Below are positions 10,334 through 20,881 of a stretch of DNA of 64,000 nucleotides, piece after piece. The notes under the pieces are model-generated. The model did not search any database, was not told where the DNA came from, and worked only from the letters and a program-made list of their open reading frames with translations. Position numbers and translations under genes: made by a program. Source of the stretch: Pilaira anomala (taxonomy: Eukaryota; Mucoromycota; Mucoromycetes; Mucorales; Mucoraceae); assembly GCA_025716855.1 (NCBI GenBank), contig JAIXMQ010000043.1, positions 186,001 through 250,000 of the forward strand, given 5' to 3'. Each line of letters opens with the position of its first letter. Position 1 is the first letter of the stretch.

Positions 10334-11467
10334 CAGGTTGTAAATATCAATAGAAGAATCTAATACAGGATGTTTTTTTTAAAATTGAGGCCTTGTTTGA
10401 GCAGTTATCGAAATGGGTTTTGAGTGTTGCATAATATTTATAAGGTGAGATAAAGGGATACGATTCCATGCTTCAGTTATTCTTTGTGCAAGCGTTTTGA
10501 TTTCATAAGTTGATTACGCGCTTTACTTTATATGCTTATAACAATATAGCCCAGAATTGCTGATTTGGATTCAATTCTGGAAAGAGATGATATACGCATT
10601 TGTAATCTTTCTTTCTGTTCTCTATCATCTGGCTTACTTCGATTGTTGAGTGAATAGGGGCATTCATTTCAGGAAATCTATATCCATGATGTCTAACGTT
10701 ATCTTTAATAAAGTTTACGTAGTGGCCAGTTTTTGTACCTTTAGCTTGAGGCTTTTTTTGGCGAGGCAGCTTTTTTTTCCCTCCTTGTTGGATCTTTTTT
10801 TTTTTTTTTTAGGAGGCAGAGGCACTCTCATGGTGATATTAATGACACCTACGGCCGAAATTGTACCAATAACAGTATGTGATACTGCTCTGGTACTTGC
10901 ATGTGGGAACGATAGCTTCGGTACCTTTTCTTGGCCACGCTCTACTGCGTCTCTCATGTTTATATCGAAGCCTGATAATCGTCAATAAACACACAGTTTT
11001 TTTTTTTTTTTTGTAAAGTCCATATCTCTGTTCATCCATTTTTCCTTTCAAGATTAGTGTCGTCATTGGGAGGACCTAGATAATAAAAAGTGTAGCTACT
11101 TTAAAAGAAAGATTGCATTCATCTTTCATAAACTCATGAATTCTAGACTTCTTAATGCCAAGACCTTCAAAAGCTGCAGTTAGTAGACTCTCTACGGCAT
11201 TGGTTATCACAGCACAGATGGATTTTCATAATAAAAAAAAAATCAATCAAGTGCTGCTTGTGGGGCTCCTGAAGCTTAGAAGGTGGGTCTATTACTGCGG
11301 TTGGTCTTATTTTTTCTATTCCATAGCTGTCAGGTTCAGCTAGATACATCTAATACTAATAAAAAAAAATGTTCAGACTTAAGTTCCAATTGAACTTCCA
11401 AAAGTGTTCCAAATTAAGTTCGAATTTTAATTGGTGGAATGCTTTATTTCAAAAATTGTACAACTGA

Positions 11468-11503
11468 GTTCAAAACCTGTACCATTTGAGAGTGGATACA
11501 CTG
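11468..11503. repeat. Right terminal inverted repeat of the 1206-bp element
   Basis: Reverse complement of the left end at 10298-10333 with a few substitutions. It is followed directly by TA. Confidence 0.85.
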
Positions 11504-11505
11504 TA

Positions 11506-12484
11506 TTATATACAGAGTTTTTTTTTTCCCGGTTACTTGGTAAAAAAAAAAAAAAAAAAACTCTAAACTGACCCGAGTATCAGCTGAGAACTTTTTGCCG
11601 CCCAAATTTACTTTTTATCCTGTTGTTAGTTTCACACACATAAAAATAGTAAATCCAATATACCACAACAACGAATACATTATTTTTATAATTTTTTTTT
11701 TTTAATGCATTACAAAATTAAAAAGATTGCATATATGATGTGTTTTCAGGAGTATGTTATATTATATCACTTGCATCATTTTACATTAAAACGTGTGCCT
11801 CATGTAAGTTGATCTCTATATTTTCAATGCGAGACGAAAAAAAAAAAAAAAAAATGCCTTGAGTCACTCTTCTAGTATGAAGTTACTTTTTATACATTAA
11901 AGTTATATGTATGCGTTTTCAATTAGAATCTTATTAAATTACGCATCAAGTTTGAAAACAAAATGCGCATAATATTTGGTTAAAAAGCAAGTATACGTAC
12001 AATAATCAAATAAATAAATAAAAAGTAATAGATCATACAAGTCTAAATTTAACATCTGTCAGTTTATAACTTTTATTTAATTAATAAATGTCAAATTCTA
12101 TATGTAAAAATAGTTGTACAATGTATTATTGTCTTTCTTTATGGTGTATCAAGAAAAAAAATAATAATAATAATAATATATAATTTTACATGCAGGGTTA
12201 TATTATTCAGATTGAGAAAATCTCAAGGGGTGGGGGACAGAAACAGTGGCAAAAAAAAAAAAAAAAAATAAGAAAAATATAACATAATCAAAGTGTACAC
12301 ACACAACACTTTTCACGTACAAAAAAATAAAATAAAATAACAACAACCAACAAAAAAAAATATATATAAAAAGGAAACTCGATTTTATGATTGTTATTTT
12401 TTTTTTCTCTCTCTCTCTTTCTTTCTTTAACTTATTACTACTTTACATTCCTTTCTACAAAGCAAACAATTTAAAAAAAAAAAA
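11506..12484. other. AT-rich intergenic region, 5' flank of the HMG-box gene
   Basis: No gene seen. It contains many A and T homopolymers and, close to the ATG at 12485, a pyrimidine tract (ttttctctctctctttctttcttt, about 12402-12428). Such tracts precede several genes in this window and may be part of the promoter. A defined TATA box could not be assigned. Confidence 0.35.
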
Positions 12485-13624
12485 ATGAAACAATCATCAA
12501 ATGCTTACATTAGTTCTACTAGTCCTCAAAAGATTCCTCGTCCAATGAACTGTTTCATGACCTATCGAGTAGAAAAGCAACAACAAATCGTGGACCAATG
12601 TCCAGGAGCAAACCATCGTGATATTTCTAAAATTGTTGCAAAATGGTGGAGAGAATTACCTGCTGCAGAAAAAGAACCTTACCGTCTCAAAGCTGCTAAA
12701 GCCAAAGCTGAACATTTAGCAAAGTACCCTGAATACAAGTTTTGTCCTAAAAAGAAAGCAACTAAACCAAGACCTTACAAGAAACGTCCTGAAAATGAAT
12801 TCACTGCGCGCGATTTTGAAAACAAGCATCAACTCTTCTCATTGTACCATGAAGGCAAATTACCTGACCCATCAAATCCTAGACCGACTCAATACAACGA
12901 ATCCGAATTCTTATTAGATAATAAACCTCCCAAGAAGACCTCAACAAAACCTGCTAAAGTCACTAAAAAGTCTTCTTCTTTGCTTCTTGATCAACATCAA
13001 TATCCTTCTCCTACTCATTCTCATCCTGGTTCTAATCCTTCTCAAGAACCCTTTTCTCATATTCATCATCAGCATCTTCTTCATCATCATCCACAAGATA
13101 CCATGACCCTTCAATACCCAAGTCCCTATACCACTGGTCATTTATTTCCTTCTGTCAACATGTATTATGGTGGCTCTGTCTATTCTACTTCTCCTAGTCC
13201 TTACCCTACTACTCAAGCTTATACTACACTCACAGATGATACTGTTGTGACCGAAGATGGTAATACGACTCCACCTACAACCTCAACAACAGCAACAACA
13301 AATACGCCTACAACTACTTCTTCTGCTTCTGTTACCTCTTCTTCTGCTGCAGCAGCAGCAGCAACAGCAGCAGCTACTGCAGTTGCTCCTGTCAATTATC
13401 AACTCTATTCAGATCATTATGGATATACTACGGCTGAACCTGCTTACAGTTATCCAGTTCAATACCATTATACTGAACCTACCCCATACTATGGTTACAA
13501 TGCTGTCTTTGTTGACCCAGCCACTTGTCATCCCCTTGAGAGTCATCATGCTGAAGCCATTAATTTCGATACAGCCTTTTCTACTGCTCCTGCTCTTTTA
13601 ACTACACCATTTTATTATCAATAG
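12485..13624 (+). CDS. HMG-box (MATA/Ste11-like) transcription factor
   Basis: An intronless frame of 379 residues. Residues about 18-90 form an HMG box: I-P-R-P-M-N-C-F-M at the start, then K-I-V-A-K-W-W-R-E-L and E-K-E-P-Y-R-L-K-A, followed by a basic K-K-K-A-T-K-P-R-P-Y-K-K segment. Known: this subtype binds DNA in the minor groove and includes fungal mating and stress regulators (Ste11, Rox1, MAT HMG proteins). The rest is low complexity: His-rich around residues 180-205, Thr/Ser-rich 255-285, an alanine run 288-305, then a Tyr/Pro-rich tail. That pattern suits an activation domain. It is unlikely to be the mucoralean sex locus gene (sexM/sexP), because the expected triose-phosphate transporter and RNA helicase neighbours are absent. 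The start follows an A-rich leader; no upstream in-frame ATG is convincing. Confidence 0.85.
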   Translation: MKQSSNAYISSTSPQKIPRPMNCFMTYRVEKQQQIVDQCPGANHRDISKIVAKWWRELPAAEKEPYRLKAAKAKAEHLAKYPEYKFCPKKKATKPRPYKKRPENEFTARDFENKHQLFSLYHEGKLPDPSNPRPTQYNESEFLLDNKPPKKTSTKPAKVTKKSSSLLLDQHQYPSPTHSHPGSNPSQEPFSHIHHQHLLHHHPQDTMTLQYPSPYTTGHLFPSVNMYYGGSVYSTSPSPYPTTQAYTTLTDDTVVTEDGNTTPPTTSTTATTNTPTTTSSASVTSSSAAAAAATAAATAVAPVNYQLYSDHYGYTTAEPAYSYPVQYHYTEPTPYYGYNAVFVDPATCHPLESHHAEAINFDTAFSTAPALLTTPFYYQ

Positions 13625-14137
13625 TTTATTCCCCACTCACCTCCTCACTTTTTAATTTAAATTTCAAAACATTATAATAAAGTTTATTTTTCTTCATTTT
13701 CATTATTCTTGTCATAATAGGTTTTTTTTTTTTTTTTAAAAAAAAAAAGGGGAGGAGGGGGGGGGGAGACATGACATAATGTATCGAGTTTTATTTATTT
13801 ATTTTTATTTTCATTCTACTACTTATTCATTGTACACATCTAATGTATATGTTGACATGACAATGCATGTTATACATAGTGCATAAATAGTTTGATTTGA
13901 TTTTTTCATGTCTGTACACCGGGTAAAATATTACCATGCTAAGAAAAACTTGATCTCGGTACTCGAATAAAGTTACGTAAATTTGACGTGCTTTTTTTTT
14001 TTTTTTTACTATCAATAACCCTTGTGTTTTAACATCAATGGAGAACTAAATATGCCGTAATCATTAGCAAAGTGTAGTTTTTTTTTTTAAAACCATTGGT
14101 TACACCGAGACCCTTTTTTTTTTTTTTGAAAAAGTCG
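13625..14137. other. Intergenic with homopolymer tracts
   Basis: Contains T, A and G homopolymers, including a near-continuous G run at about 13751-13767. No gene recognised. It separates the HMG-box gene from glyoxalase I. Confidence 0.35.
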
Positions 14138-14147
14138 TATATAAAAA
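14138..14147 (+). promoter_or_regulatory. Probable TATA box of glyoxalase I gene
   Basis: The sequence gtatataaaaaa occurs about 70 bp before the ATG at 14214, a usual place for a TATA element in a short fungal promoter. Assigned by position and consensus only. Confidence 0.45.
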
Positions 14148-14213
14148 AGTGATTTCTAATTTTCTTTTTTTTTTTCTTTTTCTTATTTTAAAATAAAAAA
14201 ATTAATAATAAAA

Positions 14214-14917
14214 ATGTCAACTGACCCTTCCAAGTATGTCTTTAACCACACCATGATCCGTGTCAAGGATCCCAAGGCTTCTATCCATTTCTATACTGAA
14301 ATTCTTGGTATGAAGTAAGTTATGAACGATAAAAAAAAAACGCGTCAAAATAAATAAAAAAACTTATATATAATTTTATAGGCTTATCACTAAGAATGAT
14401 TTCCCTCAAAGTAAATTCACACTTTACTTCTTGGCTTATGTTGATAAGGTTCCCGAATCCGAAGAAGAAAAGAAGAAATTAGCTTTCAGCATACCTGGTG
14501 TGCTTGAGTTAACTCAGTAAGTAATAAACATTTTTACTTGTATCTATCTATATATATATATATTTGGTTTACTGATTTCTGTATTGCAGTAACTGGGGTA
14601 CAGAAGATCAAGAAGATTTCGCTTACAGTAACGGTAATACTGAACCAGGTCGTGGTTTCGGTCATACCGCTATTGTTGTTGATAACATTGAAAAGGCTTG
14701 TGAACGTTTCGAGTCCATGGGTGTCAAGTTCATCAAAAAGTTGACTGATGGTTCCATGAAGAACATTGCTTTCATTGCTGATCCAGATAACTATTGGGTT
14801 GAGGTAAAAAAAAAAGAGAGAGAGAGAGTGCGTGTGTGTTAAAAACTTACTAAATTTTTTTTTTTTTGTATGTAGGTTATCACTAACCCCAAATTCACTG
14901 GTTCTTCTCCCGTTTAA
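14214..14917 (+). CDS. GLO1: Lactoylglutathione lyase (glyoxalase I)
   Basis: Four exons (14214-14314, 14382-14516, 14590-14803, 14876-14917) give 163 residues. The enzyme isomerises the hemithioacetal of methylglyoxal and glutathione to S-lactoylglutathione, detoxifying a glycolytic by-product in the cytosol. The sequence matches the family throughout: [10 protein letters not shown] near the start, G-V-L-E-L-T-H-N-W-G in the middle, G-R-G-F-G-H-T-A-I and a final D-P-D-N-Y-W-V-E-V. The four metal ligands are probably His12, Glu76, His104 and Glu150, by comparison with known glyoxalase I enzymes. Length fits a single-domain (dimeric) form, unlike the fused two-domain yeast enzyme. All junctions keep phase, and the third intron is rich in GA and T. 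Confidence 0.93.
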
Positions 14918-14986
14918 AATATATCATAATAAAAATTTCTCTTTTATTTCCCATAAATCGCGTGTGTAATTTAATGCAAATTGTTT

Positions 14987-15033
<47 letters not shown>

Positions 15034-15690
15034 GCCTCACAGAAAAAAGAAATACTTTTTAATTGAAACAATTACTTTGAATGTATTTGCTGTATTTGAG
15101 TAATGCATTCTACTGTGAAGAGCGAGAAGGTGACGATCTGTTTTCAATTTTCTACTTCAAAGTACATAATCAACCAAAATTCACGTGGATGAAGGGTATA
15201 AACTGTATTGGTTAAAAGACCAATGATTTCAAAGTTTCATTGCCAGCTTTTTCTTGCTCATAATGGTACTAATCTGTATGTAGCAGTTGCATGAAAAGTG
15301 TTTCAATCAATTCTTAAACGAGAATGACAATTCTAAAACAAGGCATTTGCTGTTTTATATTATCAACCTACTAAAGATATCAATACAAATTGGAACAAAT
15401 ATCATGGAGGAAAGACTTTTTAATAGTCTCTCTTTATTTAATTTCCAGCTCAATAACTGTTTACTGGTTCAACCGTTGCAGAATTGACAATTTTCTACCA
15501 CAACAAGTAGACTAAAACTTGCTGTCATTCAAACAAAAACCACGAGCTTATTAAATCTCAGTATGATCCGGTTTAAACAATCTTTTGATGAGGGTGTTAC
15601 AAAACGACCATATAAACATTTATAACACATTTATGTTAACTTGATTTAATTCACACCAATGAAAAAAAAAAAAAAAAAAAAATAGGTCGA
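14918..15690. other. Intergenic region with a 43-base poly-A tract
   Basis: An uninterrupted A run covers 14990-15032. The remaining sequence has short open frames (for example 15287-15487 on the plus strand) without a recognisable family or splice context, so no gene is claimed. Confidence 0.4.
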
Positions 15691-15696
15691 GACAAC

Positions 15697-15707
15697 TACT
15701 ATATAAG
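15697..15707 (+). promoter_or_regulatory. Probable TATA box of the defensin-like gene
   Basis: tactatataagaag lies about 75 bp upstream of the ATG at 15782 and is followed by an A-rich leader. A strong TATA at this distance suggests an inducible or highly expressed gene. Confidence 0.5.
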
Positions 15708-15781
15708 AAGAGAGAACAACAAAAAAAAAAATTACATTTCTTTCTCTTATAACAAAAATTATATTTTCTTGAAAAAAAAAA

Positions 15782-16063
15782 ATGAAGTCTACATTCTATC
15801 TCGTTATTTTCTTTGCTGCTTTCATCATGATGGTGTCTGCTGCACCTAATCCAAAGCAAACCTGTCAAGTTGTCAAGGATAAACAAGCTAATGCAGTCTG
15901 TAAAAAGTATTGTGGTAAAACTGGTTACTTATTAGGCGAATGTGGTAGTAAGGGTGTTTGTATCTGTAAGAAGCCTACTATCAAAAAGACCACCAAGAAG
16001 GTTGTATCCAAGAAATCTGCCAAGAAGCACTCTACCAAGAAGCACTCTACTAAGAAACAATAG
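15782..16063 (+). CDS. Small secreted cysteine-rich peptide, defensin-like (CS-alpha-beta pattern)
   Basis: A 93-residue intronless frame. Residues 1-20 form a signal peptide (basic start, hydrophobic core, cleavage likely after V-S-A or V-S-A-A). The mature part has exactly six cysteines: C28, C40, C44, C54, C60, C62. The spacing C-X11-C-X3-C-X9-C-X5-C-X1-C, with G-E-C-G before the final C-I-C, is the cysteine-stabilised alpha-beta pattern of fungal and invertebrate defensins. After C62 comes a tail of about 30 residues rich in lysine, serine and threonine, with the repeated unit K-K-H-S-T. Known: such peptides usually act outside the cell on microbial membranes or cell-wall precursors. Inference: an antimicrobial or competition peptide; the basic tail could bind cell wall or DNA or be removed. 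A putative TATA box lies 75 bp upstream. Confidence 0.75.
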   Translation: MKSTFYLVIFFAAFIMMVSAAPNPKQTCQVVKDKQANAVCKKYCGKTGYLLGECGSKGVCICKKPTIKKTTKKVVSKKSAKKHSTKKHSTKKQ

Positions 16064-16947
16064 ACATTATATATATATCCCCCCTCCCTTTCCTCTTGTC
16101 CATCTATACTTTTTATTAGATATTAAAAAAAAAAAAAAATCATCTCATTCATTGGTTACAGTTTAAAAAAATGATTTGCAAAAAAAAAAAAAAAAAAAAG
16201 TGTACGACATTAAGTTGTAAAATTAAAAAAGCTAATTATAGCTTAGTTACCAGTTGCTGTGCCTTTTTATAATGTATATTGAGATGCTTATATGGGCTGA
16301 TGCGCAAATTGTTTTTTTTTTTTTTTTTTTTTGTAGGAGTAAAATTCTTTTAGCCCAGCTCTCTCAGTTCAAGGAAATATACAACTTGATTCTGTTACAG
16401 TTTAAAACTTGCATTATTTTCTCTCCGTATGAATTACACCTACACAATTATTCAGGATAATAAGAAGGAGTTAAAAAAAAAAAATTGTCCCAAACCGAGA
16501 GCTCTTTTATTTAAAATAAACTTTATGGAGAAATCAGCCTATTGCTGTAGTATTGAAATACTAACATAGGACGGGCATTTTTCAAAAAAAACAAAAAAAA
16601 AGATCCACTTTTTATCAAGTGTCAAATGTAAAATAGTAAAAAGTATATAGGGGAGAAAGCATCCTTTTTTTTTATAGTGGCCCACGTTTTTTTTTTTTCT
16701 TTAGAAAAACTTAAAAGCTGACACACACAACAAAGGTAAATAATCTTTCCTATGTACAAATAGAACGAGTCTCTCTATTCTATAATTTTTATTTATTTAC
16801 CGAAACCGTTCAATTACTGTCTTTTTTTTTTTTTTTTTTTTTTTTTTACTGGACTACTCTATAAATATTTTACCGTGCCATTTCCGATTTCCTTCTTTTC
16901 TCTTTTCTCTTTTATTCATTTCCACACTTCATGATTTCACCACCACC
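16064..16947. other. Intergenic with T-rich promoter tracts
   Basis: No gene recognised. A run of about 27 T lies at 16821-16848, and a CT-rich tract (ttccttcttttctcttttctctttt, about 16890-16915) lies just before the copper ATPase start. Confidence 0.35.
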
Positions 16948-19900
16948 ATGTCTTTAACCGAAGTTATTATTCCCATTGAAGGCATGACCTGCAACTCATG
17001 TGTCAAAGCCATCACCAACGCACTTTCTCCATTCACAAATACAGTCCAAGTGAGCTTACTCGAGAACACAGCCACCATTTCATTTAATTCTCAACTCACA
17101 ACCTATTCAGAACTTGTAGAAACAATTGAATCCTGTGGATTCGATGTTCCGACCAGTTTATCACTTGAATTATCTGTGAAAGGCATGACATGTCAATCTT
17201 GTGTAAAAGCAATTGAATCTGCCTGTCTTTTACTTGATGGTTTAGATACAATTCAAGTCAATTTAAATCTTGCTACTGCTACCGTACAATATCAACCTGC
17301 TCTTGTCTCAGTCAAGAAAATAATTGAAACAATTGAAGATTGTGGGTTTGATGTCTCTCTCGCTTCTGAAGAAAATCAAAAAGAGAAAGCCGTCATTGTT
17401 GAAATTTCAAAAGAACCTATAACTACAACTACAACAACAACAACAATACAATCGCAGTTTAGAATTCATGGCATGACCTGCGCTTCATGTGTAAATAGCA
17501 TCGAACGTGGTTTACTTGCTACGCAAGGTATCATCGCGACACAAGTCTCCTTACTAGCTGAATCCGCAACCATCGAATACGATCCAACCCTTACCAATCC
17601 CGAAAAAATCATAGAAACCATCCAAGAGCTCGGCTTTACTACTTCATTGATGGTTTTAAATATAAATTCCGCTCATACACAGCTTCATTTACAAATCTAC
17701 GGTATGACCTGTGCAAGTTGTGTGAACGGTATAGAAAAGGGTCTCAAGAAACTGGATGGTGTTCATAAAGTCTCTGTCAATTTGATGACTGAATCTGGTA
17801 TGATTGAACATACACCAACCACCATTGGTGCACGAGAACTGGTGGAAGCCATTGAATCACTTGGATTTAATGCCATTGTATCGGATAAATCACGTAATGT
17901 ACAACTCGAGAGTTTATCCAAAGTCCGAGAGATTGCTGCATGGAGACGTTTATTTATCCGTAGTGTGATCTTTTCAATCCCTGTATTTATCATTGCCATG
18001 ATCTTACCTGAATTCAAATGGGGAAAACAAGTATTGAATACGCCTACTTATATTGTACCAGGTCTCTTTTTATTTGATATCGTACAATGGGTATTAGCTA
18101 CGCCCGTTCAATTCATTTTCGGAAAAAGGTTTTTGGTTTCCGCTTATACATCGATGAAACACCGTGCACCGACCATGGACTGCTTAGTTGCATTATCTAC
18201 GCTTTCTGCTTATGTATTCTCCTTACTTTCCATGATGCGTTCTGTCTTACTTGCTTCGGATACACGTCCTTCCGTCTTTTTTGATACTTCCACCATGTTA
18301 ATTTCTTTCATCATGTTGGGAAGGTACCTCGAGAACATGGCCAAAGGTCAGTCCTCTTCTGCTCTTTCTAAACTCATGTCCCTCACACCTTCAACCGCTA
18401 CACTGGTCCAACTCGATCCTTCTACAGAAAAAATCGTTTCTGAAAAACAAATTCCATCTGAACTCGTTCAACTCAATGACCATTTAAAAGTATTACCAGG
18501 TGATAAAGTGCCTACAGATGGTCATGTCGTTTCTGGTCAATCTTCTGTAGACGAAAGTATGATTACAGGTGAAGCCGTCTCTGTTCCAAAAGCAAAAGAG
18601 GATACAGTGATTGGTGGTACTGTGAATGGCTCAGGAACATTCGTCATGCGTGCAACACGGATTGGATCAGATACTGCATTAAGTCAAATTGTAAGATTAG
18701 TCGAGGACGCTCAAGTGAATAAAGCTCCGATTCAAGGCTTTACGGATCGTGTAGCAGGTATCTTTGTACCGGTTGTCTTAATACTGGGTGCATCTACTTT
18801 GGTTCTTTGGTCTTTGTTGGTCACTTGTTTAGGAACTGAACGTATGCCCACTTTATTACAACATGAAATCAATAAAGAAGAACATGGTGATTGGTTCTTT
18901 GTTTGTATCAAAATGTGTATTAGTGTCGTGATCGTTGCTTGTCCTTGTGCCTTAGGCTTGGCTACGCCTACTGCTGTCATGGTAGGTACAGGTTTAGCTG
19001 CTGAACATGGCGTGCTCTTTAAAGGCGGTGCAGTACTTGAAACAGGTCAAAAAGTCAATAAGGTCGTGTTTGATAAAACAGGTACCTTAACTACAGGAAA
19101 AGTACAAGTAGTAAACTATCAAAGTTGGGACGGACGTGAGACCACAAGACATCGCATGTTGATATTATCCGCAATTGCTGAATCCTACAGTGAACATTTA
19201 TTGGGACGTGCAGTTGTAAACAAGGCCAAGACATTAACAAATACTCCCATGGAAGATAGTTTGGATCATTTAGGTTCTATTTCGAATTTCAAGAGTGAAA
19301 CTGGGTACGGTATTGCATGTGATGTCACTCAACAAGAAAAAGAGCATCATGTCATCATTGGCAATCAGACTTGGTTAGAAGAACATCATGGTATTGGACT
19401 CGTTGAGGATCAAATTCAAACAATTACAAAAGAATACGCTCAAGGATATACGTGTGTCTTGGTTAGTATTGATGGTGTCGCGACGGGTTATATCTCGATT
19501 TCAGATGTCATCAAACCTGAAGCTAAAATCGTGATTGATACTTTACGAAAGATGGGTATTGAAACTGCCATGGTGACAGGTGATAACACATTAACTGCAA
19601 AGTGTATCGCAGCCAAGGTGGGTATCACTGAAGTTCATGCAGGTGTCTCTCCAAGTGGTAAAACTCAAATTGTCCGTACAATGCAATCACAAACAAGACT
19701 CAATACTAGTTTATTTGGTTATTATCATCGTATGGTTCCCACTGTCGTAGCGATGGTCGGTGATGGTATTAATGATTCCCCAGCATTAGTTGCAGCCAAT
19801 ATGGGTATTGCCCTCTGTAGCGGTACAGATATTGCAATGGAAGCAGCCGATGTAGTTTTAATGAGAAATGATTTATGTGATGTAGTGACTGCACTTAGTT

Positions 19901-20277
19901 TATCCAAATGTATCTTTAGAAGAATCAAGTTTAATTTACTCTGGGCGTGTATTTATAACTTTATTGGTATACCTTTAGCGATGGGATTGTTCACACCGCT
20001 TGGATACCATCTTCATCCAATGATGGCAGGTATGGCTATGGCTGCAAGCTCAACAAGTGTTGTTGTGAGTAGTTTAATGTTGAAATGGTCCTGGCGGAAA
20101 CCTGACATGTGTTGCCCTCAAGAAGATGAAGAGAAATATACCACAAGTCTATCTTTTAAGTTTGCTAGGTTCATATCGAAATTGTCTCAAAGAAGTGATG
20201 GTTCGGGTGCTTATCAACCTGTCACTACAAATCTACAAGAATATGATTTAGAAAGTCTTTCTTCTTCTAGATCATAA
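16948..20277 (+). CDS. CCC2: Copper-transporting P1B-type ATPase (Ccc2/ATP7 family)
   Basis: An intronless frame of 1109 residues. It pumps Cu(I) out of the cytosol, in fungi usually into the late Golgi to load multicopper oxidases for iron uptake. Four N-terminal heavy-metal (HMA) domains each carry G-M-T-C-x-S-C (near residues 12, 79, 174 and 251). A transmembrane region follows, then T-G-E-A (about 540), the Cu-binding C-P-C (665-667), the phosphorylated aspartate in D-K-T-G-T-L-T (709), M-V-T-G-D-N and M-V-G-D-G-I-N-D-S. Yeast Ccc2 has two HMA domains and human ATP7A/B six. The S-E-H-P-L motif of the nucleotide-binding domain reads S-E-H-L-L here (His near 750), so the usual proline is replaced. 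The start is set by a CACCACCATG context and the first HMA domain beginning within 12 residues. Confidence 0.95.
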   Translation: MSLTEVIIPIEGMTCNSCVKAITNALSPFTNTVQVSLLENTATISFNSQLTTYSELVETIESCGFDVPTSLSLELSVKGMTCQSCVKAIESACLLLDGLDTIQVNLNLATATVQYQPALVSVKKIIETIEDCGFDVSLASEENQKEKAVIVEISKEPITTTTTTTTIQSQFRIHGMTCASCVNSIERGLLATQGIIATQVSLLAESATIEYDPTLTNPEKIIETIQELGFTTSLMVLNINSAHTQLHLQIYGMTCASCVNGIEKGLKKLDGVHKVSVNLMTESGMIEHTPTTIGARELVEAIESLGFNAIVSDKSRNVQLESLSKVREIAAWRRLFIRSVIFSIPVFIIAMILPEFKWGKQVLNTPTYIVPGLFLFDIVQWVLATPVQFIFGKRFLVSAYTSMKHRAPTMDCLVALSTLSAYVFSLLSMMRSVLLASDTRPSVFFDTSTMLISFIMLGRYLENMAKGQSSSALSKLMSLTPSTATLVQLDPSTEKIVSEKQIPSELVQLNDHLKVLPGDKVPTDGHVVSGQSSVDESMITGEAVSVPKAKEDTVIGGTVNGSGTFVMRATRIGSDTALSQIVRLVEDAQVNKAPIQGFTDRVAGIFVPVVLILGASTLVLWSLLVTCLGTERMPTLLQHEINKEEHGDWFFVCIKMCISVVIVACPCALGLATPTAVMVGTGLAAEHGVLFKGGAVLETGQKVNKVVFDKTGTLTTGKVQVVNYQSWDGRETTRHRMLILSAIAESYSEHLLGRAVVNKAKTLTNTPMEDSLDHLGSISNFKSETGYGIACDVTQQEKEHHVIIGNQTWLEEHHGIGLVEDQIQTITKEYAQGYTCVLVSIDGVATGYISISDVIKPEAKIVIDTLRKMGIETAMVTGDNTLTAKCIAAKVGITEVHAGVSPSGKTQIVRTMQSQTRLNTSLFGYYHRMVPTVVAMVGDGINDSPALVAANMGIALCSGTDIAMEAADVVLMRNDLCDVVTALSLSKCIFRRIKFNLLWACIYNFIGIPLAMGLFTPLGYHLHPMMAGMAMAASSTSVVVSSLMLKWSWRKPDMCCPQEDEEKYTTSLSFKFARFISKLSQRSDGSGAYQPVTTNLQEYDLESLSSSRS

Positions 20278-20766
20278 AATTACTCATATAATCTTCATGC
20301 ATAATAAAAATAATTACTCTTTACATATTTTAATCAATTTTTTTTTTTTTTTTTTTTTTGAAAAGGAATCATTATTTGGCATATCAAGCTATCGCTTAGT
20401 TATATTTTTATATCATCACTACTACCATAATACAAACCTTTTTCATCATGTTTCATTTCTTCCAACATGGCCTTCGTATTCCTAACGCATTTTTCAGTAC
20501 CTGCATCATCTTCCTCGGCGCTGTTTGTTGTGAACGAATATATTATATCAATAAAATCAATTTAACGATTATGATCAGTTTACCAAACAGAATTTAGAAA
20601 CCAGACTTTAATAACGCGTCAACCACAAGAAAAAAAAAAAAAAGCCAACCTTAGTATTACATAAACCTGATAATATTTAAGGAAAAAGAAAAGAAATAGT
20701 GTTGAGAATTGACCAACAAATAAACATCAGGCTCCTACATATGATGACGTATTAAAGTCTTGTTGA

Positions 20767-20798
<32 letters not shown>

Positions 20799-20881
20799 CC
20801 TTTCTCTTTACATCTTTAACACACATCACTTTTATTCTATATTTCTTCTTTTTTTTTTTAAAAAAAAAAAAAAAAGAGAGA
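20278..20881. other. Intergenic; one possible small ORF (20448-20597)
   Basis: A 49-residue plus-strand frame at 20448-20597 has a hydrophobic centre (S-T-C-I-I-F-L-G-A-V-C-C) like a single membrane segment, but I recognise no family and cannot show it is a gene. A T run of about 28 bases (20769-20798) and mixed T and A runs at 20850-20874 precede the next gene start. Confidence 0.3.

Larger units (their letters stand above)
10298..11503 (-). mobile_element. 1206-bp Tc1/mariner element with TIRs and TA flanks, inactive
   Basis: The ends are cagtgtgtccgctctcaaat (from 10298) and, reversed, cagtgtatccactctcaaat (from 11503 inward). The inverted repeat extends about 35 bp with few mismatches. 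Both ends abut TA (10296-10297 and 11504-11505), the classic Tc1/mariner target duplication. Inside, minus-strand fragments read as a transposase: P-S-K-L-Q-E-P-H-K-Q-H-L-I-D-F-F near 11280, a G-I-K-K-S-R-I-H-E-F-M stretch near 11140, C-V-F-I-D-D near 11000, a block at 10957-10715 and T-G-H-Y-V-N-F-I near 10715. The catalytic signature is ruined: the M-D-N-A-P-I-H equivalent reads M-N-A-P-I-H near 10650, and N-P-I-E-Q-F-W reads N-P-N-Q-Q-F-W near 10575. Several frameshifts also occur. The element is structurally complete but cannot make an active enzyme. Confidence 0.85.

Noticed and set aside
12485..13624. HMG-box gene as the mucoralean sex-determining gene (sexM/sexP)
   Set aside because: The expected flanking triose-phosphate transporter and RNA helicase genes are absent; neighbours are a Tc1 element and glyoxalase I.
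20448..20597. Possible 49-residue membrane peptide gene
   Set aside because: One hydrophobic stretch and an ATG are not enough; no family or splice evidence. Kept only as a note in the intergenic entry.
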